Shown piece by piece: positions 25,526 through 33,280 of a DNA stretch of 64,000 bases. The DNA lies in assembly GCA_964637875.1 (NCBI GenBank), contig CAZWXK010000008.1:5056-69055 (forward strand), given 5' to 3'. The number at the start of each line of letters is the position of its first letter. Position 1 is the stretch's first letter. The notes below the pieces were generated by a model. It was not told where the DNA came from, searched no databases, and saw only the letters and a program-made list of their open reading frames with translations. The position numbers and the translations under genes are program-made. Source of the stretch: UBA5972 sp964637875 (GTDB lineage: Bacteria; Pseudomonadota; Alphaproteobacteria; Rhodobacterales; Rhodobacteraceae).

Positions 25526-26257
25526 ATGAGCAAGGACAAGGCCCCCGGCAAATCACATTCGGGCGCGCCCTGGCGCAACTTTTACGGCCGTCGCCACGGC
25601 AAGACCCTGCGCAACAGCCAGCGGGAATATCTGGAATCCGACCTGCGCCGCCTGGCGGTTCCAGATGTCGGCTGGGACGAAAACCCCGAACGGCGCAAGA
25701 TCGACCTGACGCAGCTGTTTGGCGATGGGCGGCCGGTCTGGCTGGAAATCGGCTTTGGCGGGGGCGAGCACATGGTGCATCAGGCGGCCCTGCACCCCGA
25801 GGTCGGGCTGATCGGCTGCGAGCCCTTCATCAACGGCGTCGCCATGCTGCTGGGCAAGATCCGCGAGGCCGGTGTCGAAAACCTTGCCATCCATCCGGGC
25901 GATGTGCGCGACCTGTTCGATGTGCTGCCCGATGCGTCGATCGCGCGGGCCTTTCTGCTGTATCCCGACCCCTGGCCGAAAAAGCGCCACCATCGGCGCC
26001 GTTTCGTGAACCCGGAATTCCTGGATCCGCTGGCCCGCGTCATGCAGCCGGGCGCCATCCTGCGCGTTGCCACCGACATCGAGGATTATGTTCGCCAGAC
26101 GCTGGAACAATTGACCCGCCACCCCGATTTCGAATGGCTTGCCGAAGGGCCTGATGACTGGCGCAAACCTTGGGAAGACTGGGAATCGACCCGCTATGAA
26201 AACAAGGCCCTGCGCGAGGGGCGCAGACCGCATTACCTGACCTTCAGGCGTCGGTAA
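25526..26257 (+). CDS. trmB: tRNA (guanine-N7-)-methyltransferase TrmB
   Basis: The 243-residue protein methylates G46 of tRNA. SAM-binding GFGGGEHMV, RDLFDVLPDASI and the hallmark YPDPWPKKRHHRRRFV are all present. The start is uncertain: ATG 25526 has a weak GGGAT upstream and ATG 25517 is an alternative; the open frame runs back into metK but without a plausible start. It lies just past the metK terminator. Its last 14 bases overlap the convergent TetR gene. Confidence 0.94.
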   Translation: MSKDKAPGKSHSGAPWRNFYGRRHGKTLRNSQREYLESDLRRLAVPDVGWDENPERRKIDLTQLFGDGRPVWLEIGFGGGEHMVHQAALHPEVGLIGCEPFINGVAMLLGKIREAGVENLAIHPGDVRDLFDVLPDASIARAFLLYPDPWPKKRHHRRRFVNPEFLDPLARVMQPGAILRVATDIEDYVRQTLEQLTRHPDFEWLAEGPDDWRKPWEDWESTRYENKALREGRRPHYLTFRRR

Positions 26258-26897
26258 TCGCGCTGTCGTCGTCCGGCCGGGGTGCAAGCAGCCGACGGAA
26301 CAGATCCATGGCCTTGTCATTCAGCGCGCGTCGCTGGCGATCGTCCATCTGGTCCCAGTGCTCAAGAAACCAGCGATCCATCGACATGGCCAGCGACATC
26401 ACCATGTCGATGATCAGGCCCTCGGGCAGGTCCCGGCGCAACAGGCCCAGCCGCTGCCCCCTGTCGATCAGATCCTTCAGCCAGTCGGTCGATATCTGCA
26501 TGATCTCTTGCGTCAGCATGCGCTCGTCCGGGTTTTCGTGGCAGCGATAGAACATCCGCCCGACGGTGATCATTTGGGGCGAGCTTTCGGCCATTTTCGA
26601 CAGCTCATCCGCCATGGTGGCGATCATCGGCCAGAAATTGTCGCGGTTCAGCCGCGCAAGATCAAAGGAAGAGCGCGCCGAAAGAATGGGCTGCATGGCG
26701 TCATTCAGGATCTGCATGAAAAGATCCTGCTTGTTTCTGAAATAGTGATAGAAGGACGATTTTCTCATCCCTACCGCATCGATGATGCGATTGAGAGAGG
26801 CGCCACGAAAGCCGTGGGTTGCAAATTCTGCCGCACCTGTCTGAAAGATCCGGTTGCGTCTTTCATCCGGGAGCCTGTGTGAAGCGTGATCGTTCAT
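26244..26897 (-). CDS. TetR-family repressor of the adjacent envelope operon
   Basis: The 217-residue protein has an N-terminal TetR helix-turn-helix (FATHGFRGASLNRIIDAVGMRKSSFYHYFRNKQDLF, about residues 24-59) and a variable all-helical ligand domain. It is divergent from the LolA-like/FtsX/ABC operon; a promoter and an 18-base inverted repeat lie in the 148-base gap. It probably represses that operon in response to an unknown hydrophobic ligand. ATG 26897 was chosen over an in-frame start eight codons upstream that would run into the TTGACA. Confidence 0.86.
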   Translation of the reverse strand: MNDHASHRLPDERRNRIFQTGAAEFATHGFRGASLNRIIDAVGMRKSSFYHYFRNKQDLFMQILNDAMQPILSARSSFDLARLNRDNFWPMIATMADELSKMAESSPQMITVGRMFYRCHENPDERMLTQEIMQISTDWLKDLIDRGQRLGLLRRDLPEGLIIDMVMSLAMSMDRWFLEHWDQMDDRQRRALNDKAMDLFRRLLAPRPDDDSAITDA

Positions 26898-26901
26898 GTT
26901 C

Positions 26902-26953
26902 TTGACAGGGGTGGGCGCCATGGCTACCTATGGTGCTGGACCGACTGGTCCAG
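26902..26953 (+). promoter_or_regulatory. Promoter with overlapping TetR-type operator
   Basis: TTGACA at 26902-26907 is followed after 17 bases by TACCTAT, a weak -10. The inverted repeat CTGGACC-GACT-GGTCCAG at 26936-26953 starts directly after it, around the expected transcription start. This placement suits repression by the divergent TetR protein. Confidence 0.6.
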
Positions 26954-27045
26954 TAAATTCCTTAACCTACCCGTTCGGGTTTGGCAAGTTGGCAAGGGTC
27001 TGCCGCGCGCCCATCGCGCGGGCAGGAGGGGAGAGAGGGATCGGC

Positions 27046-27843
27046 ATGTCTCGCATTTTCACGGACCGGGAAAGGCCCGATATCCGGCGCAGCATGTCGA
27101 TCGCCATTCTGGCAATGCTGGCACTGGTTGTCATTGCGCTGCCGCAGGCGTCGGCCCAGGATGCGCGCACGATCCTGAAAAAGGCCTATGACAACTGGCG
27201 CGCCGACAGTTCCTTTTCCGTGGTCGAGATGACCATCAAGCGCAAGGGGAGCCTGCGCAAGCTGACCATGAAAAGCTGGACAAAGGGCACGGACAAGGCC
27301 CTGGTACGTTTCGTTGCGCCTGCGCGCGACGCCGGCAATGCGACCTTGCAGATCGGCAATTCCACCTATGTATACAACCCCCGGATCAATCAGGTGATCA
27401 AGCTGCCGGCCAGCGCCATGTCGCAATCATGGATGGGCTCGGATTTTTCCTATAACGATCTGGCGCGTTCGCAGAGGGTGCTCGACGACTATACCCACAA
27501 GCTGATCGGAACCAGGATCATCAAGGGACAAAAGATCTATGTGATCGAATCCATTCCCAAAAGGGGCAGGCCCATCGTGTGGGGCAAGCAGATCATCATG
27601 GTGCGCGGTGACGGTGTGTTGTACCGGGTCGAATATTACGACCAGCTGGGCAAGCGGGTGCGTGTGATGACGGCCGACAAGATCGGTCGTATCGGCGGGC
27701 GGCTTTATCCGATCGTGATGACCATGCGACGCGATGACAAGCCTGGGCAATACACCCGCATTGCCACACGAACCGCCCAGTTCAACATTCCGATCCCGGC
27801 CTATGTCTTTACCCGCTCGAACCTGCAGAACCCGAGGGATTGA
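27046..27843 (+). CDS. LolA-like periplasmic protein (outer membrane lipoprotein-sorting family)
   Basis: The 265-residue protein has a signal peptide (SIAILAMLALVVIALPQASAQ, cleaved near residue 38). The mature part fits the LolA-like family that binds acyl chains in an open barrel: DARTILKKAYDNWRADSSFSVVEMTIKRKG, KGTDKALVRFVAPARDAGNATLQIG, QSWMGSDFSYNDLAR. Such proteins are usually paired with MMPL or FtsX exporters. ATG 27046 has GAGAGGGA upstream; the second methionine, 16 codons on, is an alternative. It is first in a five- or six-gene operon, three bases before the first permease. Confidence 0.82.
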   Translation: MSRIFTDRERPDIRRSMSIAILAMLALVVIALPQASAQDARTILKKAYDNWRADSSFSVVEMTIKRKGSLRKLTMKSWTKGTDKALVRFVAPARDAGNATLQIGNSTYVYNPRINQVIKLPASAMSQSWMGSDFSYNDLARSQRVLDDYTHKLIGTRIIKGQKIYVIESIPKRGRPIVWGKQIIMVRGDGVLYRVEYYDQLGKRVRVMTADKIGRIGGRLYPIVMTMRRDDKPGQYTRIATRTAQFNIPIPAYVFTRSNLQNPRD

Positions 27844-27846
27844 GGC

Positions 27847-29064
27847 ATGATTGCCTCGCTTGCATGGCGAAACATCTGGCGACAGCCGACCCGCACCGGC
27901 CTCAGCCTGACGGGAATGGCATTTGCCTCGATGCTGCTGGTTTTCATGCTGTCGTTTCAGTTCGGCTCGTATGATTCGATGAAGGCGAACATTTTGCGGA
28001 TCATCGACGGCTATGGCCAGATTCAGCCGCCCGGATACAAGGACGACCCGGAAATCACCAAGGTCATTGGCGACCCCTCGGGCCTGATTGCCGAGCTGGA
28101 GTCACTTCCGCAGGTCACCACCGCCAGCGCGCGGGCCAATGGCTATGTCCTGCTGGCCAATGGCGAGCGCAGCTTTGCGGCCGCCGTCGCGGGGGTCGAT
28201 CCGGCCCGAGAGGTGCATATCACGCGGATTGCCAGCCTGATCAAACAGGGCCGCCCCCTGAGGGCAGATGATGACGCTGCAATCGTGCTGGGCGAGGCGC
28301 TTGCGCGGAACCTGCGGCTGAAGGTGGGTGACCGGGTGACCTTGCTGGGAACGGCGATGGATGGATCGGTTGCCGCCGACGTGCTGAAGGTCGTGGGCAT
28401 TTTCCGCACCGGCATCACCGAGATCGATCGTCAGATCGCCCACATGCCACTGAATCGCTTTCGCGAGACTTTCGTCATGGATGGGGCCGTCAACGAGGTC
28501 GCCATCATCGGCCGGGACCTGCGCGACATCATCAATGCCGAGCCGCGCCTGCGGGCAATAGCCGCCCGCCACAATGCCGTCTATCTGAACTGGGGGCAGT
28601 TGCAGCCCGCGGTCAAGCAGGCGATCACACTGGACATGACCACGGCATCCCTGATGTATGGCACGCTGGTCATCGTGGTTGTATTCATCATCCTGAACAC
28701 GTTGTACATGTCGGTTCTGGAACGCACCCGTGAATTCGGGGTGCTTCTGGCCGTCGGCATGAAGCCGGGGCAGATCGGGCGGATGGTCTGGATGGAGATC
28801 ATCTTTCTTTCCCTGGTCGGCACCGGAATCGGCATTGTCCTTGGCATGGCGCTTGCCTGGTATTTCGGACGCATCGGCATCACCTTCGAGGGGATGCAGG
28901 AGATTTTCTCGCAATGGGGCTTGCCGCCGCGCATCTATCCACGGATGACGCCGTTTCGGGTGCTGGCCGGCCCCGGTGCAATCATTCTGCTGATTGCGCT
29001 TTTGGGGATCATCCCCTATCGGCGGGTGCTTGGGCTGGAGCCGGTAAAGGCGATGAACGCATGA
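27847..29064 (+). CDS. FtsX/LolC-type ABC permease 1
   Basis: The 405-residue protein has the MacB/FtsX topology: one helix at about 18-38, a large periplasmic domain (MacB_PCD, about 40-260) and three C-terminal helices including NTLYMSVLERTREFGVLLAVGMKPGQI, the usual coupling segment. It would pair with the second permease and the ATPase to pull lipidated or amphipathic substrates from the inner membrane. Its stop overlaps the next start as ATGA. Confidence 0.88.
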   Translation: MIASLAWRNIWRQPTRTGLSLTGMAFASMLLVFMLSFQFGSYDSMKANILRIIDGYGQIQPPGYKDDPEITKVIGDPSGLIAELESLPQVTTASARANGYVLLANGERSFAAAVAGVDPAREVHITRIASLIKQGRPLRADDDAAIVLGEALARNLRLKVGDRVTLLGTAMDGSVAADVLKVVGIFRTGITEIDRQIAHMPLNRFRETFVMDGAVNEVAIIGRDLRDIINAEPRLRAIAARHNAVYLNWGQLQPAVKQAITLDMTTASLMYGTLVIVVVFIILNTLYMSVLERTREFGVLLAVGMKPGQIGRMVWMEIIFLSLVGTGIGIVLGMALAWYFGRIGITFEGMQEIFSQWGLPPRIYPRMTPFRVLAGPGAIILLIALLGIIPYRRVLGLEPVKAMNA

Positions 29065-30290
29065 TCAGCACGTTGCGCATATTTGCCCCTCTGGCGTGGC
29101 GCAATCTGTGGCGTAATCCGCGCCGCACGCTGATTACGTTGATCGTGGTATCGGTTGGTCTGTGGTCGGTGCTGGCCTTCAATTCCTTTCTCAACGCCTG
29201 GACGCAGGCCAGCAAGGACACCACCCTTCAACTGTTGCTCGGGCAAGGGCAGATTCATGCCGCAGGCTACATGGATGATCCGGGGGTGGAAAAGCTCATG
29301 CCCCCGCCCGACCCCGCCCTGCGCGCCGCGCTGGATGACCCGCGCATAGCATCATGGGCGATGCGGCTGGTCGTGCCCGCCGTCGTGCAGAGCGAATACA
29401 AGACCCTTCCGGTCATGATCGTCGGGGTCGATCCGAAATCCGAACGCAGGGTCTCGTCGATCCCGGGCAAGGTTGTCGCCGGACGATACCTGTCCGGAGT
29501 GGGCGACGACGGTGTGGTGATCGGCCAGCATCTGGCAGATCGCCTGAAAACGGGGCTTGGCCGACGGGTGATTCTGATGTCGCAGGGTAGCGACGGCAAG
29601 CTCGCCGAGCAGAGCTTTGACGTTGTCGGCCTGTATGATGCCGACCAGCAGACCGAGGATTACTATGTCTTCACCGGTCGCAAGGCCGAGCAGGCCTTTC
29701 TGGGCCTGAGCGGACAGATCGCCGAGATCGTGTTCACCATCCCGAACGAGGCCGATCTGGAGCCGGTCATTGCCAGCCTGCGGAAAGCGGCGCCAGGGCT
29801 GGATGTGCGGTCATGGAAAAGGTTGTCCCCGTTTCTGGCCGCAACCGATGCCTTCATGGGCGGTTTCATCTATATCTGGCTGGCGGTCGTGTTCACGCTG
29901 ATGGCCATCGGCATCGTCAATACCCAGTTGATGGCCGTTTTCGAGCGCACCCATGAATTCGGCCTGTTGCAGGCGCTGGGCATGAAGCCACGGCTGATTC
30001 TGGTCATGGTGACAATGGAATCCACGCTGCTGATCGGCCTTGGCGTGGCTCTGGGCGCCGTCATCGCGGCTGCAACGATCTGGGCCACGGCCGACGGGAT
30101 CGACCTGTCAGCCTTTGCCAAGGGGCTGGAACTGGTGCAGGGCGGGCAGATTCTGTTTCCTGAATTCGATGGTCGCAGCTTTGTCCTGTTTTCGCTGGCG
30201 ATCTGGTTTCTCGGAATCATCGTGGCATTGTGGCCGGCATGGCGCGCATCACGCGCCAGCCCGGTCGAAGCCATGCGGCAGACGACCTAG
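29061..30290 (+). CDS. FtsX/LolE-type ABC permease 2
   Basis: The 409-residue protein repeats the FtsX architecture: N-terminal helix (TLITLIVVSVGLWSVLAF), periplasmic domain, then three helices with VNTQLMAVFERTHEFGLLQALGMKPRL. It is a paralog of permease 1 (compare AWRNLWRNPRRT with AWRNIWRQPTRT), so the transporter is probably a heterodimer like LolCE. ATG 29061 overlaps the previous stop by four bases. The ATPase starts 14 bases after its end. Confidence 0.88.
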   Translation: MISTLRIFAPLAWRNLWRNPRRTLITLIVVSVGLWSVLAFNSFLNAWTQASKDTTLQLLLGQGQIHAAGYMDDPGVEKLMPPPDPALRAALDDPRIASWAMRLVVPAVVQSEYKTLPVMIVGVDPKSERRVSSIPGKVVAGRYLSGVGDDGVVIGQHLADRLKTGLGRRVILMSQGSDGKLAEQSFDVVGLYDADQQTEDYYVFTGRKAEQAFLGLSGQIAEIVFTIPNEADLEPVIASLRKAAPGLDVRSWKRLSPFLAATDAFMGGFIYIWLAVVFTLMAIGIVNTQLMAVFERTHEFGLLQALGMKPRLILVMVTMESTLLIGLGVALGAVIAAATIWATADGIDLSAFAKGLELVQGGQILFPEFDGRSFVLFSLAIWFLGIIVALWPAWRASRASPVEAMRQTT

Positions 30291-30304
30291 AAAGGATGCG
30301 GACG

Positions 30305-30997
30305 ATGACTGAACCGATCGTGAGTTGCCGGGCTGTCAACAAGATTTTCGGAAGCGGCGAGTTGCAGGTCCATGCCCTGCGCGATGTCGATCTGGATATC
30401 ATGCCCGGGGATTTCGCGACACTTGCAGGGCCCAGCGGGTCAGGCAAGACCACCCTGCTGAACATGATCGGGGCACTCGACACGCCAACCAGTGGCGAGG
30501 TGGTGATCGACGGTCGGTCGCTCGACGGGCTGGGAAAATCGGAATTGTCGGATCTGCGTCTGAACAAGGTTGGTTTTGTCTTTCAGGCCTACAATCTGGT
30601 CCCGGTATTGTCGGCCCGCGAGAATATCGAATTTGTCCTTGAGCTTCATGGCATGCCGGCGGCCGAGCGGCGCAAACGGGCGCGTGACATCCTGCGCGAG
30701 GTTGGCCTCGAAGGGCTGGAGAATCGTCGCCCGGCCCAGCTCTCGGGTGGGCAGCAGCAGAGGGTTGCGGTGGCCCGCGCTCTGGTTGCGCGCCCCAGTA
30801 TCGTTCTGGCAGACGAGCCGACGGCCAATCTGGATTCGAAAACAACGGAAGAGCTGGTTCAACTGATGTATCGTCTGAATCGCGAGTTCGGGACGACATT
30901 CGTGATCGGCACCCATGATCCGCGGGTCATGGAGCACAGCAAACGTCATATCGAGTTGCTGGACGGAAGGATCGCAAGCGATGTACGCGGGACGTGA
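30305..30997 (+). CDS. LolD/MacB-type ABC transporter ATPase
   Basis: The 230-residue ATPase has Walker A GPSGSGKTT, Q-loop FVFQAYNLVPVL, signature LSGGQQQRVAVARAL, Walker B IVLADEPT and switch His in GTHDP. The sequence is closest to LolD/MacB-type ATPases. It energises the two FtsX permeases. AAGGA precedes ATG 30305. Its end overlaps the outer-membrane protein gene by 17 bases, evidence that the barrel belongs to the same unit. Confidence 0.92.
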   Translation: MTEPIVSCRAVNKIFGSGELQVHALRDVDLDIMPGDFATLAGPSGSGKTTLLNMIGALDTPTSGEVVIDGRSLDGLGKSELSDLRLNKVGFVFQAYNLVPVLSARENIEFVLELHGMPAAERRKRARDILREVGLEGLENRRPAQLSGGQQQRVAVARALVARPSIVLADEPTANLDSKTTEELVQLMYRLNREFGTTFVIGTHDPRVMEHSKRHIELLDGRIASDVRGT

Positions 30998-32261
30998 ACG
31001 CAACCTTCCTGCCGCGGTATCGCGGTATTGGCGGCAGGGGATGCTGGCGGCACTGCTGGCGATGGCCCTCATGCCCGGTCATGCGGTGGCTCAGGGGATC
31101 CGGCTGCGGACGGAATTTTCATCCAGCCGGGCCTGGGCGGATACAGCCAGCCTGGATGCCGCGCTGGGCTTTGCCTCGCGCCAGACGGCCGGCGCCGGCG
31201 CCAGGCTGATTTACGAAAAAACCCTTGGCGATGTCAGGATCGAGTTTCAGGGCGTCCTCACCGCGTATAGCGGCGATGACATAGCCTATCGCGCGGCCCT
31301 GGCCGCCCGCTTTCCTCCTGCTCCGCCGACGACGCTGTTCGATCTGGGCCAGATCTGGCAGCACGATGCGACGACACGGATCGAAGGGGTGATCGATCGT
31401 CTGTCATTCGCCTGGGTCACGCCCCATCTGGTGCTGAAGATCGGCCGACAGGCGATCACCTGGGGCAGTGGAATAGTCTTTCATCCCGCCGACATCGTGG
31501 CGCCTTTTCCTCCCAATGCGGTGGATACCAGCTACAAGCCGGGCGCGGACATGGTCTATGGCCAGTATCTGTTTGACAGCGGCGCCGATGTTCAGGCCAT
31601 CGCCCTGCCACGCCCACTGGTGCCGGGTGGTCCGGTTGCCTTTGGCAATTCGACCTATGCCGTACGGGGAAAGACCTCGATCGGGGCGCTGGATCTGTCG
31701 GCAATGTTTGCCCGTGATCGTGGCGACAGTGTTGCAAGCATGGGACTGGCGGGCGCATTGGGCGGGGCCAGCTGGAATGCGCAATATGTCGGATGGAAAC
31801 TGGCCAGCGGCGCCGAGCGGCCCAGCTGGCTGATCAACATCTCAAGTTTCGGCACCCTGGCCGGGCGTAACATGTCGTGGTTTGCCGAAATCTATCACAA
31901 CGGTTTCGGCGTCGGGTCCGGGGTGCCGCTTTCGCTGTTGCCGCCCGAGCTGTCGAAGCGGACCGCAACAGGGCAGGTTTTCGTTCTGGGCCGTGATTTC
32001 CTGGCCCTGGGGGGGCGGGTCGAGCTTGGCCCCGATATCTCGGTATCCCCTGCTGCGCTGGTCAGCCTGAGTGATGGCAGCGCGTTGCTCAGCCTGCGCG
32101 CCGATTATTCACTGGGCGACAATACCGATATCCTGCTTGGCTATGATCGCCCCCTTGGCCGAAACGGGACCGAGTTCGGTGGGCGGGAAACGACGCCCGG
32201 TTCAGGGATTTATGCACGGCCGGCTGCGCGGATGATGCTGAAACTTGTGCGTTATTTCTGA
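30981..32261 (+). CDS. Predicted outer-membrane beta-barrel protein of the ABC operon
   Basis: The 426-residue protein has a signal peptide (GMLAALLAMALMPGHAVAQG). Alternating amphipathic strands and a C-terminal aromatic residue (KLVRYF) suggest a barrel. The segment LVLKIGRQAITWGSGIVFHPADIVAPF resembles DUF1302-like outer-membrane proteins. It could receive the substrate from the LolA-like protein. ATG 30981 has GGAAGG upstream and overlaps the ATPase gene. A precise family cannot be named from sequence alone. Confidence 0.7.
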   Translation: MYAGRERNLPAAVSRYWRQGMLAALLAMALMPGHAVAQGIRLRTEFSSSRAWADTASLDAALGFASRQTAGAGARLIYEKTLGDVRIEFQGVLTAYSGDDIAYRAALAARFPPAPPTTLFDLGQIWQHDATTRIEGVIDRLSFAWVTPHLVLKIGRQAITWGSGIVFHPADIVAPFPPNAVDTSYKPGADMVYGQYLFDSGADVQAIALPRPLVPGGPVAFGNSTYAVRGKTSIGALDLSAMFARDRGDSVASMGLAGALGGASWNAQYVGWKLASGAERPSWLINISSFGTLAGRNMSWFAEIYHNGFGVGSGVPLSLLPPELSKRTATGQVFVLGRDFLALGGRVELGPDISVSPAALVSLSDGSALLSLRADYSLGDNTDILLGYDRPLGRNGTEFGGRETTPGSGIYARPAARMMLKLVRYF

Positions 32262-32326
32262 AGGCCTTTTTCGGTGCCGGTCTGCATGTTATCCTGCTTC
32301 TTGGGCAGCAGTGACGGTGTTGACAG

Positions 32327-32638
32327 ATGAGAACCGCGATCTTTTCCAGCCTTGTTCTGGTCACAATGGCAGGTTCGGCGCCTGCCAGCGACCTGATCCG
32401 CAAGGCCTGCCTGAAATCTGCCCGCCCGGCTGTTACCGCCAGGCTGTGTACCTGCATCCAGCGGGTCGCGGATCAACGGCTCGAACGAGGTGAACAACGC
32501 CTGGCCGCCAGTTTTTTTCTCAACCCGCAAAAGGCACAGCGAATTCGCCAGTCGGCCAATGCACGCAATGCGGTGTTCTGGCAACGCTATCGGCAGTGGG
32601 GTGATGCTGCGGAAAAGGCCTGTGGCGATCGGAAATGA
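32327..32638 (+). CDS. Small secreted cysteine-containing protein
   Basis: The 103-residue product has a signal peptide (MRTAIFSSLVLVTMAGSAPA). Four cysteines lie at about 28, 41, 43 and 98, with the conserved-looking core CTCIQRVADQRLERGEQRLAASFF and FWQRYRQWGDAAEKAC. From memory, similar Rhodobacterales proteins are often labelled arginine transporter, for which I see no support. It follows the barrel gene by 65 bases, may be the last gene of that operon, and could be periplasmic. Function unknown. Confidence 0.65.
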   Translation: MRTAIFSSLVLVTMAGSAPASDLIRKACLKSARPAVTARLCTCIQRVADQRLERGEQRLAASFFLNPQKAQRIRQSANARNAVFWQRYRQWGDAAEKACGDRK

Positions 32639-32681
32639 TGGCGGATCCGCGCATGGCAGGTTACAGGCCGGACGGAGCCGT

Positions 32682-32727
32682 GGCCAGACGAAAAACGGCC
32701 CTGCGGCCAGACGAAAAACGGCCCTGC
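32682..32727. repeat. Perfect tandem 23-bp duplication overlapping the rpmB terminator
   Basis: Two identical 23-base units (32682-32704 and 32705-32727) begin GGCCAGACG and end GGCCCTGC. Each contains AAAAACGGCCC, which on the minus strand reads GGGCCGTTTTT, the 3' arm and U-tract of the rpmB terminator. Confidence 0.85.
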
Positions 32728-32748
32728 GCCGATGGGGACGGGGCCGTT
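32712..32748 (-). terminator. Rho-independent terminator of rpmB with duplicated 3' arm
   Basis: On the minus strand AACGGCCC (32748-32741) pairs with GGGCCGTT (32724-32717), followed by TTT. The neighbouring tandem copy provides a second GGGCCGTTTTT that could pair with the same 5' arm. Confidence 0.75.
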
Positions 32749-32770
32749 GACATGTTTCGGCGGGGTGCGA

Positions 32771-33061
32771 TCAGGCGGCTGCGGTCTGCGCCTTGAGGAT
32801 TTCCTTTTTCACCTTCAGCGCCTTTTCGGACAGCTCGCTGTCTTTTGCCTTGGCAAGAAAGGCATCCAGCCCGCCACGATGATCGATCGTGCGCAGCGCA
32901 GCAGCCGAGATACGGAACCTGAACGATCGGCCCAGCACATCCGACTGAAGGGTGACTTCGTTCAGGTTCGGCAGAAAGCGGCGCTTGTTCTTGTTGTTGG
33001 CGTGGCTGACATTGTTGCCAACCATCACGCCCTTACCAGTCAGTTCACAACGGCGAGACAT
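32771..33061 (-). CDS. rpmB: 50S ribosomal protein L28
   Basis: The 96-residue protein starts MSRRCELTGKGVMVGNNVSHANNKNKRRFLPNL, the typical L28 N-terminus, and has the alphaproteobacterial longer C-terminus (SEKALKVKKEILKAQTAAA). It is a component of the large ribosomal subunit. The open frame continues upstream to 33142 but the family start is clear. It is monocistronic on the minus strand with its own terminator. Confidence 0.97.
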   Translation of the reverse strand: MSRRCELTGKGVMVGNNVSHANNKNKRRFLPNLNEVTLQSDVLGRSFRFRISAAALRTIDHRGGLDAFLAKAKDSELSEKALKVKKEILKAQTAAA

Positions 33062-33280
33062 GTTCAGGGTCCTTGGGTTACGGCTTGCGGTTGCGCCGCG
33101 CGCGCGGCACAGCGGAAATTCGAGACGCCTCTTTAGGGGCATGCGCGCTCGGCGTCAAGGGATTCGCGCCGCCCGCCCTGCAATACCGCTGCATAGTGCG
33201 GGCAGGGCTGGAAAATGCCGAGTGGATTCCCCGTTGGCCACCCTTTATAGCATTGCCAGGACAAAGCACAGGAAAAGATC

